Below, in pieces: positions 44,661-53,637 of a stretch of 64,000 bases of DNA. Within the stretch, counting starts at the first letter, position 1. Each line of letters starts with the position of its first letter. Source of the stretch: Marivita sp. (GTDB lineage: Bacteria; Pseudomonadota; Alphaproteobacteria; Rhodobacterales; Rhodobacteraceae); contig NZ_JALEGT010000052.1 in NCBI RefSeq assembly GCF_022763305.1, positions 1 to 64,000 on the forward strand, written 5' to 3'. The translations under genes and the position numbers were made by a program. The notes below the pieces were generated by a model. It was not told the DNA's origin, did no database searches, and saw nothing but the letters and a program-made list of their open reading frames with translations.

Positions 44661-45884
44661 GTGCACTACGCAGACAAACTCGACGAAGCGCTTAATCGTT
44701 TGCACGAAGAGGGCCGCTATCGGACGTTTATCGACATCGAGCGTCGCAAAGGTCAGTTTCCGCATGCGGTCTGGCGCAAGTCGGATGGCACCGAACAGGA
44801 CATCACCGTCTGGTGCGGCAATGATTATCTCGGCATGGGGCAGCACCCCGCAGTGCTCGCGGCGATGCACGAAGCGCTCGATGCCACCGGCGCGGGTTCG
44901 GGCGGCACGCGCAACATCTCCGGCACGACCGTCTACCACAAGCGCCTCGAAGCCGAGCTTGCCGACCTGCACCAGAAAGAAGCGGCTCTGCTGTTCACGT
45001 CTGCCTATATCGCCAATGACGCGACGTTATCGACCCTGCCGAAGCTGTTTCCCGGTCTCATCATCTACTCGGATGCGCTGAACCACGCGTCGATGATCGA
45101 AGGTGTGCGCCGCAATGGCGGGGCCAAGCGTATCTTCCGTCACAACGATGTGGCGCATCTGCGCGAACTCTTGGCGGCTGACGATCCCGAAGCGCCGAAA
45201 CTGATCGCATTCGAGTCGATCTATTCGATGGACGGTGATTTCGGACCGATCGAGGCGATCTGCGACCTGGCCGACGAATTCGGCGCGCTGACCTATATCG
45301 ACGAGGTGCATGCGGTCGGCATGTACGGTCCGCGCGGTGCCGGTGTGGCCGAACGCGACGGCCTGATGGGGCGCATCGACATCATCAATGGCACACTGGC
45401 CAAAGCCTATGGCGTCATGGGCGGCTATATCGCGGCATCTGCAAAAATGTGCGATGCCATCCGGTCTTACGCGCCGGGCTTCATCTTCACCACCTCGTTG
45501 CCCCCAGCGGTCGCTGCCGGTGCCGCAGCGTCGGTTGCGCATCTCAAGACAGACCAGAGCCTGCGCGACAAGCACCAGCTGCAGGCCAAAATCCTTAAGA
45601 TGCGCCTGAAGGGTCTGGGTCTGCCGATCATCGACCACGGCAGCCACATCATCCCTGTCATCGTGGGGGATCCGGTTCATACAAAGAAACTGTCGGACAT
45701 GATGCTCGACCGGTTCGGCATCTATGTGCAGCCGATCAATTTCCCGACCGTTCCGCGCGGGACCGAACGTCTGCGCTTCACGCCGTCGCCGGTGCATGGT
45801 CCTAACGAGATCGACAAACTGGTGCGCGCAATGGATGAGCTTTGGGCGCATTGTGCGCTGAATCGCGCCGAACTGAGCGCCTAG
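44661..45884 (+). CDS. hemA: 5-aminolevulinate synthase
   Basis: The 407-residue PLP enzyme condenses glycine and succinyl-CoA to 5-aminolevulinate, the first step of heme synthesis by the C4 pathway. Recognisable blocks are [61 protein letters not shown] and the PLP lysine in [17 protein letters not shown] at 44661 is preferred to ATG at 44655, because AAGGAG ends at 44654 and because the protein then aligns in length with Rhodobacter HemA (407 aa). An FNR box lies upstream. Confidence 0.96.
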   Translation: MHYADKLDEALNRLHEEGRYRTFIDIERRKGQFPHAVWRKSDGTEQDITVWCGNDYLGMGQHPAVLAAMHEALDATGAGSGGTRNISGTTVYHKRLEAELADLHQKEAALLFTSAYIANDATLSTLPKLFPGLIIYSDALNHASMIEGVRRNGGAKRIFRHNDVAHLRELLAADDPEAPKLIAFESIYSMDGDFGPIEAICDLADEFGALTYIDEVHAVGMYGPRGAGVAERDGLMGRIDIINGTLAKAYGVMGGYIAASAKMCDAIRSYAPGFIFTTSLPPAVAAGAAASVAHLKTDQSLRDKHQLQAKILKMRLKGLGLPIIDHGSHIIPVIVGDPVHTKKLSDMMLDRFGIYVQPINFPTVPRGTERLRFTPSPVHGPNEIDKLVRAMDELWAHCALNRAELSA

Positions 45885-46012
45885 CACTTGGAATCAGTGC
45901 AAATTACCTTGTCGTATGGTATCTAAAGAGTAATAAAACGCGCGACTCGACTCAGCTGGTACGCGCGACGCAGGCAGCGTGTAGACGGTTGGTACGGCAA
46001 GGGGCAGCGAGT

Positions 46013-47599
46013 ATGATTGGGCGCAAAACCCAAAAACCATCGCAGGACATCACCGAAGCAAAACCGCGTGGATTCGATGATTTCGAACTCAGGCTCGGGG
46101 ATGTTATGCGGGGGGAACGCGCCACTCTCGGAAAATCCCTGCTGGACGTACAGCGCGAACTGCGCATCAAGGCCAGCTACATCGCCGCCATCGAAAACTG
46201 TGATCCAACGGCATTCGACACGCCCGGCTTCATCGCGGGTTACGTGCGGTCCTACGCGCGTTATCTTGGCATGGACCCGGATGATACCTTCGCCGTATTC
46301 TGCGCCGAAAGCGGGTTTGAAACCGCGCATGGTATGTCGGATGCCGCATCGTCCCGCAAGAAGCCCGACAGCGCCGTGGCATTCTCGTCAAGCCCCGCGC
46401 GTGATCCGTTCTCGCAGCCGGCCCTACCATTTGCCCCTAGCAGCGATTCCGTGCTGTCCCGGATCGAACCCGGTGCCATCGGATCGACACTAGTGCTTGT
46501 CCTGTTGTTGGGTGGGCTCGGCTATGGCGGCTATTCCGTCCTGCAGGAGGTGCAGCGCGTTCAACTGGCTCCGGTTGATCAGACCCCGGTCGTGCTGAGC
46601 GATCTCGATCCGCTGCAAAGCGCAGTCTCGTCCGAGGAAGAGACCGTCGCATCTGTCGACACCGGCGCCGCCGCAGGTGTCTTCACGCCGCCCGCCAGTG
46701 TCGAAGCGTTCGACAGGCTCTACCGCCCGCAAGCTCTGGACGTACCGGTTCTTGTTGCGCGGGATGCGCCCATCTCCACGCTTGATCCCAACAGTGTTGG
46801 CGCGTTTGCCCAAGTGGCCACGCAGAGCCTGCCCAATGTCGATCTTGAACCGGCCGCGATCCGCACCGCGTCTGCCGCAGCGGCGCTGCCGCAGGATGGC
46901 GTGACTGTCATCGCGGCACGCCCGGCCTGGGTACGTGTAAGGGGCGACGACCGATCGGTGATCTTTGAACGGGTCATGGCGGCCGGGGAAACCTGGACTG
47001 TGCCCGCGTCTGAAACGGATGCCCTGCTCAATGTGGGCGAAAGCGGCGCGGTCTACCTTGCCGTGAACGGCCAGACGGTTGGACCGGTGGGACCGTCCGG
47101 CACCGTGACCTCGGACCTGCCTCTGGATGGGCCGACCCTTGCCGCGATTCTCGAGCCGGCCCGCGACGGCGCTGATCCCGACCTGACCCGCGTGCTTGCG
47201 GATCTGGGCAGCGATCCGGCGCAACCGACGATCGGCCAGCCCAAGATCCTCGAAGACAGCGCGCCGGGTGTAACCCTTGTCGCCGTCCGCCCTGCATGGA
47301 TCCGGGTGCGCGCGGCCGATGGCACGGTCATCTATGAAACGATCATGAACGCGGGCGACACGTACGAGGTTCCCGTGACCGAGGAACCGCCGACCTTGCG
47401 TGTGGGCGAATCCGGGGCCATCTATTTCGCGATGAACGGTCAGACCTATGGTCCGGCGGGGGCCCGCGGATCGGTGACGTCGAACCTCGCTCTGTCGGTC
47501 GACTCGCTGTCCCAGACCTATTCGGTCGCCTCGATCGAGGCGGACAGTGATCTGGCGCGCGTTGTTGCCGAACTCACGGTCGAGCGCCTGACCGACTGA
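46013..47599 (+). CDS. RodZ-like helix-turn-helix membrane protein with two DUF4115 domains
   Basis: The 528-residue protein has an N-terminal HTH_25-type domain (about 25-95; LLDVQRELRIKASYIAAIE), a single membrane helix (158-178), a disordered linker and two DUF4115-like repeats (about 296-370 and 419-493). Each repeat contains ARPAWVRVR or VRPAWIRVR and VGESGA(V/I)Y. RodZ connects MreB to the envelope in rod-shaped cells, and its gene is often next to ispG, as here. Canonical RodZ has one DUF4115 domain. ATG at 46013 follows AAGGGG. Confidence 0.87.
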   Translation: MIGRKTQKPSQDITEAKPRGFDDFELRLGDVMRGERATLGKSLLDVQRELRIKASYIAAIENCDPTAFDTPGFIAGYVRSYARYLGMDPDDTFAVFCAESGFETAHGMSDAASSRKKPDSAVAFSSSPARDPFSQPALPFAPSSDSVLSRIEPGAIGSTLVLVLLLGGLGYGGYSVLQEVQRVQLAPVDQTPVVLSDLDPLQSAVSSEEETVASVDTGAAAGVFTPPASVEAFDRLYRPQALDVPVLVARDAPISTLDPNSVGAFAQVATQSLPNVDLEPAAIRTASAAAALPQDGVTVIAARPAWVRVRGDDRSVIFERVMAAGETWTVPASETDALLNVGESGAVYLAVNGQTVGPVGPSGTVTSDLPLDGPTLAAILEPARDGADPDLTRVLADLGSDPAQPTIGQPKILEDSAPGVTLVAVRPAWIRVRAADGTVIYETIMNAGDTYEVPVTEEPPTLRVGESGAIYFAMNGQTYGPAGARGSVTSNLALSVDSLSQTYSVASIEADSDLARVVAELTVERLTD

Positions 47600-47707
47600 T
47601 CTACACATCCCGTCTGGAAACGCTTGCGACACCCGTTCGGCGGGCCTAGCTATATGTGTGAAGAGACTGTACAGTTTGGTTGACACTTTCCGCGACAGGA
47701 GGGCTGC

Positions 47708-48835
47708 ATGAGCCTCAATCACATTCGCCCGTGGCGCAACATCTACCGCCGGAAGTCGCGCCAGATCATGGTGGGCACTGTGCCCGTCGGGGGGGATGCG
47801 CCGATTTCGGTGCAGACCATGACCAACACGCTCACACCGGATGTGAAGGCGACCATTGCGCAGGTTCAGGCGGCGGCGGATGCCGGGGCAGATATCGTCC
47901 GGATTTCGATCCCGGATGAAGACAGCTCTCGCGCGCTTAGGGAAATCGTGCGTGAAAGCCCGGTTCCCATCGTGGCGGACATCCATTTCCACTACAAGCG
48001 CGGCATCGAGGCGGCCGAGGCGGGGGCGTCCTGCCTGCGGATCAATCCCGGCAATATCGGCTCGCCCGAGCGGGTCAAGGAAGTCATCAAGGCCGCACGC
48101 GACCACAACTGCTCCATCCGCATCGGCGTGAACGCCGGCTCGCTGGAGAAGCATCTGCTCGAGAAATACGGCGAACCCTGTCCCGACGCGATGGTGGAGT
48201 CCGGTCTCGATCACATCAAGATCCTGCAGGACAACGATTTCCACGAGTTCAAGATCAGCTGCAAGGCGTCCGATGTCTTCATGGCCGCCGCCGCCTATCA
48301 GCAATTGGCAGAAGCCACCGATGCACCGATTCACCTGGGCATCACCGAGGCCGGTGGCCTGATGTCAGGCACGATCAAATCGGCCATCGGTCTGGGCAAT
48401 CTGCTCTGGATGGGCATCGGCGACACGATCCGTGTGTCCCTGTCCGCCGATCCTGTGGAAGAGGTGAAGGTCGGGTATGAGATCCTGAAATCTCTGGGTC
48501 TGCGCCATCGCGGCGTGAACATCATTTCCTGCCCAAGCTGTGCGCGGCAGGGGTTCGATGTGATCAAGACGGTCGAGACTCTGGAAAAGCGGTTGGAGCA
48601 TATCAAGACCCCGATGAGCCTGTCGATCATCGGCTGCGTGGTGAACGGTCCGGGCGAAGCGCTGATGACGGATGTCGGGTTCACCGGTGGCGGCAATGGG
48701 GCGGGCATGGTCTATCTCGCGGGCAAGCAGAGCCACAAGATGTCGAACGACCAGATGATCGACCACATCGTCGAACAGGTCGAGAAGAAAGCCGCCGAAC
48801 TCGAAGCATCAGGCGCGCAGGAAGCGGCGGAGTAG
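47708..48835 (+). CDS. ispG: 4-hydroxy-3-methylbut-2-en-1-yl diphosphate synthase
   Basis: The 375-residue Fe4S4 enzyme catalyses the penultimate step of the MEP isoprenoid pathway. The N-terminal TIM-barrel is recognised by [10 protein letters not shown] and [13 protein letters not shown], and the cluster cysteines by CPSCARQG and [17 protein letters not shown] precedes the ATG. The position downstream of the RodZ-like gene is conserved in many proteobacteria. Confidence 0.96.
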   Translation: MSLNHIRPWRNIYRRKSRQIMVGTVPVGGDAPISVQTMTNTLTPDVKATIAQVQAAADAGADIVRISIPDEDSSRALREIVRESPVPIVADIHFHYKRGIEAAEAGASCLRINPGNIGSPERVKEVIKAARDHNCSIRIGVNAGSLEKHLLEKYGEPCPDAMVESGLDHIKILQDNDFHEFKISCKASDVFMAAAAYQQLAEATDAPIHLGITEAGGLMSGTIKSAIGLGNLLWMGIGDTIRVSLSADPVEEVKVGYEILKSLGLRHRGVNIISCPSCARQGFDVIKTVETLEKRLEHIKTPMSLSIIGCVVNGPGEALMTDVGFTGGGNGAGMVYLAGKQSHKMSNDQMIDHIVEQVEKKAAELEASGAQEAAE

Positions 48836-48910
48836 GGACAGACCAGCCAGGCGCGTTCGACCGCGCTTGGCCATCGGTTTCGGAACAGGCGCGGTGCCTG
48901 CGTTCGACGT

Positions 48911-49660
48911 TTACCGCGCTTCGGCCACGATCTGTTGCATCGCGTCGAGCGGCACGTAGCCCCGCACCAACTGGCCTGCCATCACGAAGGACGGTGTCCC
49001 GTTGATCTGCAAGGCCTGAGCCAGCGCCCGGGTTTCGGCCAGTTGCTGCGAGATGCTGTCACTGTCCATCGCCGCGAGCACGGCATCGGCATCAAGACCC
49101 AGCGTATCGGCCAGACGGCGCAGCACCGCATCGTCCAGATCGCCGTTCATCACGATCAGCGCTTCTTTTGCAGCCTCATAGGCGTCGTCGCCCGCAACCT
49201 CACGCGCGGCAAGGGCGAAGCGCGAGGAGATAACCGAATTCTCGCCAAGGATCGGGAATTCCTTGGCGATGTAGCGAATGTTGCCGTCCAGTTCGAGCAG
49301 CTCGGCCACCTCGGGATGCGCCTTGCGGCAGAAGCCGCAGCGATAGTCGAAGAATTCCACGATGGTCACATCCCCTTCGGGATTGCCGCCCACCCAGGAA
49401 TAGCCGTCGTTGAAGATGGCGTCGGCGTTGTTCTCGATCAGCGCGATGTCACCCTGCGCCTGTTGGGCCGCCTGCCGCTCTTCGAGCACCTGCACTGCTT
49501 CCATGATGACTTCGGGGTTTTCCAGCAGGTAGGCCCGCACCTGCGCACCAAAGGCGGCGCGGTCCGCATCCGACATGTTGGACAGGTCGAGGTCGGCGGC
49601 CTGAACGCCGGTGGCCATCAGCAGGGCGGCAAAGGAAAGGGCGAGGCGGGTTTTCGACAT
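48911..49660 (-). CDS. periplasmic DsbA/Com1-like thioredoxin-fold protein
   Basis: The 249-residue protein has a signal peptide (first ~21 residues, ending VQAADL) and a thioredoxin-fold DsbA domain with CGFC in FFDYRCGFCRKAHP, near residue 110. A helical N-terminal extension (residues 25-75) precedes the fold, as in Com1/DsbA-like proteins. It is likely a periplasmic disulfide oxidoreductase; cis-Pro is in GTPSFVMAG. GGAGACC precedes the start. It is preceded by a BepA-like protease gene on the same strand, 21 bp away. Confidence 0.9.
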   Translation of the reverse strand: MSKTRLALSFAALLMATGVQAADLDLSNMSDADRAAFGAQVRAYLLENPEVIMEAVQVLEERQAAQQAQGDIALIENNADAIFNDGYSWVGGNPEGDVTIVEFFDYRCGFCRKAHPEVAELLELDGNIRYIAKEFPILGENSVISSRFALAAREVAGDDAYEAAKEALIVMNGDLDDAVLRRLADTLGLDADAVLAAMDSDSISQQLAETRALAQALQINGTPSFVMAGQLVRGYVPLDAMQQIVAEAR

Positions 49661-49681
49661 GAGGGTCTCCGATCAACAGGC

Positions 49682-51019
49682 TCAGCGCCGCGAGGCGCTT
49701 TGAGCAGCACTTAGCACATCCTGTGCGCGTTGCCATGGGCCGGATCCGCGCGGGAGCGCGCCCTCGGCCCGGTTGGCGTGAATGGCAGCATCCTTGAGCC
49801 GCCCCTGAACCGCATAGCGTTCGGCGGTCACCAGTGACGCCATCGCGTTCTGTCCGTTCTTGGCATAGGCGGTGGCAAGATCGCGCAGGATGCGGGTGTC
49901 GCTGAAATCGCGTCCGCGCGCGGCCTCCAGCGTCTTGAGCGCGTCCTGTGCCTGTCCGGCGGCCAGCTGCGCGCGTCCAAGACCGCCAAGGATCAGCGGC
50001 TCGCGCGGGGCAAGCCGGGCAGCGGCGGAATAGACTTTGACGGCATCTGCGGCACGGCGCGACTCAAGCAGGATCTGACCCTTGAGGTCGCGCAGAAAGG
50101 GATCATTCGGGCGCGCCGTGATGGCGGCATCGATCTGACCCAGGGCGCGCCCCAGATCGCTCTGGCGGTGATAGGCCACGGCCTTGCGCAATTGGGCAAT
50201 GTCCGGCGTCGGGCTTTCATCGGCGCGCCTCAGGGTCCAGCTTGGCGCCCGGGTGAAGGCGGTAAGCTTGCCCTTGGCGCGGGCGAACCAGTACTCGGCG
50301 GTCGGATCGGGCGCGGTCCTGGCCGAAGCACCGGCCACCAAACCTTGCAACGCGCGCATCCGGTCGCGTGTCAGCGGGTGCGTGCGCATATAGGGATCCT
50401 GACGCGCATCCGCGAGCGCGTCCTGACCGCGGAACAGCTCCTGCACCTCGAGCGCGCCTTGCGGGTCGACCCCGGCGCGAACGAGATACCGGATCGAACT
50501 GATATCGGCCGACGATTCCTCGGCCCGGGAATGCGCCAGAAAGCTCCGCATGGCAGAGGATTGCACCCCGATCCCGAGTCCGACCGCCGCCTGCCCATTG
50601 CCCGCCGCCGCCGCTGCCGCCGCCAAGACCATGCCAAGCCCCGCCGCGGTGCGTGCCGTCCGCATGTTGCCCAGACGCCGGGCGATATGGCCATTCGCGA
50701 TATGCGCCGCCTCATGGGCGATGACGGCCTGAAGCTGGGCCGCGCTGTCCAGCTTGGTCAGAAGTCCGGAATGGATGAAGATGTGCTGGGTGTCGATCAC
50801 AAAGGCGTTGAGCGAGCCATCATCGATGAGCAGGATGCGCACCTGGCTCGGGCTGAGCCCTGCGGCCCGCAGCACCGGCGCGCCCAACTCTTCAAGCGCG
50901 TGCTCGATATCGGCATCGCGCAAGAGCGTGACCGCCCGCGCGGGGGCGGCCGCGATCAGAAGACAAAGGCACAGCGCCAAGCCCAACTGTCGCACCAGAT
51001 GCTGCGTCGCGTGATACAT
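49682..51019 (-). CDS. BepA-like periplasmic M48 metalloprotease with TPR domain
   Basis: The 445-residue protein starts with a signal peptide (to about residue 29, APARAVTLL). It contains the zinc motif HEAAH in VIAHEAAHIANGH and the third ligand in the AEESSAD segment, and then a C-terminal TPR region from about 280 (GRALGQIDAAITARPND). This is the architecture of BepA (YfgC), which acts on outer-membrane protein assembly, including LptD. It is probably cotranscribed with the DsbA-like gene. It is the second M48 protease in the window. Confidence 0.9.
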   Translation of the reverse strand: MYHATQHLVRQLGLALCLCLLIAAAPARAVTLLRDADIEHALEELGAPVLRAAGLSPSQVRILLIDDGSLNAFVIDTQHIFIHSGLLTKLDSAAQLQAVIAHEAAHIANGHIARRLGNMRTARTAAGLGMVLAAAAAAAGNGQAAVGLGIGVQSSAMRSFLAHSRAEESSADISSIRYLVRAGVDPQGALEVQELFRGQDALADARQDPYMRTHPLTRDRMRALQGLVAGASARTAPDPTAEYWFARAKGKLTAFTRAPSWTLRRADESPTPDIAQLRKAVAYHRQSDLGRALGQIDAAITARPNDPFLRDLKGQILLESRRAADAVKVYSAAARLAPREPLILGGLGRAQLAAGQAQDALKTLEAARGRDFSDTRILRDLATAYAKNGQNAMASLVTAERYAVQGRLKDAAIHANRAEGALPRGSGPWQRAQDVLSAAQSASRR

Positions 51020-51073
51020 TGACCTTGCCCTGCCTTCGCCCCTAGGTCTGCCCGCAACCAGTGTAGGGAGAGA

Positions 51074-52231
51074 ATGATGCGGAACTCAAGCCGTGGGGCG
51101 GTTGATCCCTTTATCGTGATGGATGTGATGGAAGCGGCGCGTCAGGCCGAAGACGCCGGACGCCACATCATCCATATGGAAGTGGGCCAACCGGGCACTC
51201 CGGCACCGCTTCGCGCGCGAAAAGCGCTGGAAAGCGCGATGAGCGACAATCCGCTGGGCTACACTGTGGCCCTCGGTCTGCCTGCACTGCGCAGGCGCAT
51301 CGCCCAGCTCTACGGAGAGTGGTATGGCGTCGATCTCGATCCGGCCCGTGTCGTGGTGACACCCGGATCTTCGGGAGGATTCATTCTTGCGTTCTCGGCG
51401 CTCTTTGATGCCGGCGACCGCATCGCCATCGGCGCGCCGGGCTATCCGTCCTACCGCCAGATCATGAAATCGCTGGACCTGATCCCGGTCGAGATCGCAA
51501 CCCGTGAGGAGGCACGCTACCAACTGGAACCCTCCGATCTGCAGGGCGTCGAGTATACGGGGATGATGGTCGCGTCACCGGCCAACCCGACAGGTACCAT
51601 GCTCGACCGGGACGCGCTTGCGGCATTGATCGGCACAGCGCAGGAACGGGGTGCCGCGTTTCTCTCGGACGAGATTTATCACGGGATCGAGTATGACCGC
51701 AAAGCCGTCACCGCGCTGCAGGTCAGCGACGATGTCTGTGTGATCAACTCCTTTTCCAAGTATTTCAGCATGACCGGCTGGCGCGTCGGCTGGTTGGTGC
51801 TGCCGCCGGAAAACGTCCGGCAGGTGGAACGGCTGGCGCAGAACATGTTCATCTGCGCCCCCCATGCCGCGCAGGTGGCAGCGCTTGCGGCGGTGGACGC
51901 TCAGGACGAGCTTGAGGCCAACATGGCCGTCTACCGCGAAAACCGTCGCCTGATGATCGAAGGGCTGCCCAAGGCAGGGTTCGACCGGATTGCACCGCCT
52001 GATGGCGCCTTCTACGTCTATGCGGACATTTCGCATCTGACCCAGGACAGCCGCGGCTTTGCCCGGGCAATATTGGACGAGGCCGGGGTCGCCGTGACGC
52101 CGGGTCTGGACTTCGACCCCCTGCGCGGCGGCGGAACTCTGCGCTTTTCCTATGCGCGCGCAACGGCGGACATCCTCGAAGGGCTCGACCGGTTGGAGCG
52201 GTTCATGCGCGCACGCGGCCATCTTGCCTGA
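51074..52231 (+). CDS. class I/II PLP-dependent aminotransferase
   Basis: The 385-residue enzyme is a fold-type I aminotransferase of the aspartate/alanine group. Features are the N-terminal HMEVGQPGTPAP, the PLP-phosphate region VVTPGSSGGF, ASPANPTGTM and the Schiff-base Lys in SFSKYFSMTGWRVGW, and the substrate Arg in TLRFSYAR. The specific amino donor is unclear. ATG at 51074 is followed at once by a second ATG (51077). It is divergent from the M48 protease. Confidence 0.9.
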   Translation: MMRNSSRGAVDPFIVMDVMEAARQAEDAGRHIIHMEVGQPGTPAPLRARKALESAMSDNPLGYTVALGLPALRRRIAQLYGEWYGVDLDPARVVVTPGSSGGFILAFSALFDAGDRIAIGAPGYPSYRQIMKSLDLIPVEIATREEARYQLEPSDLQGVEYTGMMVASPANPTGTMLDRDALAALIGTAQERGAAFLSDEIYHGIEYDRKAVTALQVSDDVCVINSFSKYFSMTGWRVGWLVLPPENVRQVERLAQNMFICAPHAAQVAALAAVDAQDELEANMAVYRENRRLMIEGLPKAGFDRIAPPDGAFYVYADISHLTQDSRGFARAILDEAGVAVTPGLDFDPLRGGGTLRFSYARATADILEGLDRLERFMRARGHLA

Positions 52232-52306
52232 GCCATCGGCCCTGTCCTCGCCGCAGCGAATCCGGTAAACTGAGCAAAAGGCCCGGACAGAGGCCGAGGT
52301 GAGTGC

Positions 52307-53524
52307 ATGAGCGGTGTTTTCAGACCTATTCTGGCCGGGGTTCTGTCGGCGTTCCTCGCCGCGCCATTGGCGGCGCAAGACCTTGGAGCCGTGGCGCAAT
52401 TCGAAACCGGCAGCGTCCGGGACCGCTGGAGTGGCGCGGAGCTGACGCTGGAGCTGAGTCAGGGCGTGCCGTGGCGCCTTTTCACTCTGACAGAGCCGAA
52501 CCGGCTCGTGATGGATTTCCGCGAAGTTCAGTGGGGTGAGGTCGATCCGGGTAGCCTTGACGATGCGGATCGCGTCCTGTCCCTGCGGATGGGAGCCTAT
52601 CGTCCGGGATGGTCCCGTCTCGTGGCCGATCTTGCCGAACCGATGGCCGTGGACAGCGCGGCGCTCCGGACCGATCCGTCGGATGGGGGCGCCACGATCA
52701 CCGTGCGCCTGCGCTCTGTGGATCAGGCAGCGTTCGATGCCGAAGCCGGTGCGCCGCGCGATCCCCGCTGGGATCTTCCGGCAGCCGCCGTCGTCGATGC
52801 CCTGCCTCCGCGCGACCCTGCCCGGATGCGCGTCGTGCTTGACCCCGGGCATGGCGGGATCGACCCCGGTGCAGAACGCGACGGCACGACCGAGGCCAAC
52901 CTGATGCTGACCTTTGCACGGGAACTGCAGGATGTGTTGCGCCGTGCCGGTGGATTCGACGTGATCCTGACACGCGATGGCGATTACTTCGTGTCGCTCG
53001 AGGCGCGCGTGGCGGCGGCGCGCAATGCGGGTGCCGATCTCTTCATCTCCTTGCATGCCGACGCGCTGGCCGAGGGCGAGGCGCGGGGCGCTGCCGTCTA
53101 TGTGTTGTCGGACGACGCCTCGGATGCGGCGTCTGCCGCGCTCGCCGAACGCCACAACCGGGACGACCTTCTGGCGGGGATCGATCTCAGCCAATCGGAC
53201 GACCGCGTCGCAAACGTGCTGATGAGCCTCGCCCGACTGGACAATGCGCCGCGCAGTGAAGCTCTGGCAAAACACATGCTGGACGGAATCCGCAATGCTG
53301 TAGGCCGTGTGCACAAGCGTCCGCTGCGCAGCGCCGGCTTCTCCGTGCTCAAGGCGGCGGACATCCCGTCGGTGCTGCTGGAAGTGGGCTTCCTGTCGAC
53401 CGCAGAGGACCTGAAGAACCTCAATGATCCGGTCTGGCGTCAGGGTATGGCGGCCGGCATCCGTGATGGCATCATCGCCTGGCGCGACGAGGACCGTGCG
53501 CTTGCACCGCTGCGGCGCAACTGA
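52307..53524 (+). CDS. N-acetylmuramoyl-L-alanine amidase (AmiC type)
   Basis: The 405-residue exported protein has a signal peptide (to about residue 24), an N-terminal AMIN-like domain (about 40-140) that binds peptidoglycan or targets the septum, and a C-terminal Amidase_3 domain. Zinc ligands are in LDPGHGGIDPG, TTEANLM and SLHADAL, and the catalytic Glu in VLLEVGFLS. It cuts the amide between MurNAc and the peptide during daughter-cell separation. It precedes the PBP1a gene, forming a small cell-wall cluster. Confidence 0.92.
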   Translation: MSGVFRPILAGVLSAFLAAPLAAQDLGAVAQFETGSVRDRWSGAELTLELSQGVPWRLFTLTEPNRLVMDFREVQWGEVDPGSLDDADRVLSLRMGAYRPGWSRLVADLAEPMAVDSAALRTDPSDGGATITVRLRSVDQAAFDAEAGAPRDPRWDLPAAAVVDALPPRDPARMRVVLDPGHGGIDPGAERDGTTEANLMLTFARELQDVLRRAGGFDVILTRDGDYFVSLEARVAAARNAGADLFISLHADALAEGEARGAAVYVLSDDASDAASAALAERHNRDDLLAGIDLSQSDDRVANVLMSLARLDNAPRSEALAKHMLDGIRNAVGRVHKRPLRSAGFSVLKAADIPSVLLEVGFLSTAEDLKNLNDPVWRQGMAAGIRDGIIAWRDEDRALAPLRRN

Positions 53525-53637
53525 TCACCGCTTGTGACCCTGCGTCATAGGCAACCGACTGCCGGTACGAACGGCAATGTGTTTTGACCAAGGGCCCCGT
53601 ATTTTGTAGGGGTATGGAACTGCAACAGGGGCACGCC

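Noticed and set aside
45892-45910. Weak hairpin after hemA (GCACT...AGTGC)
   Set aside because: Only 5 bp and no U-tract.
53558-53586. Hairpin TGCCG...CGGCA followed by T-rich bases after the amidase gene
   Set aside because: Only a 5-bp stem and the T-run is interrupted, so a terminator is doubtful and mrcA may be read through.
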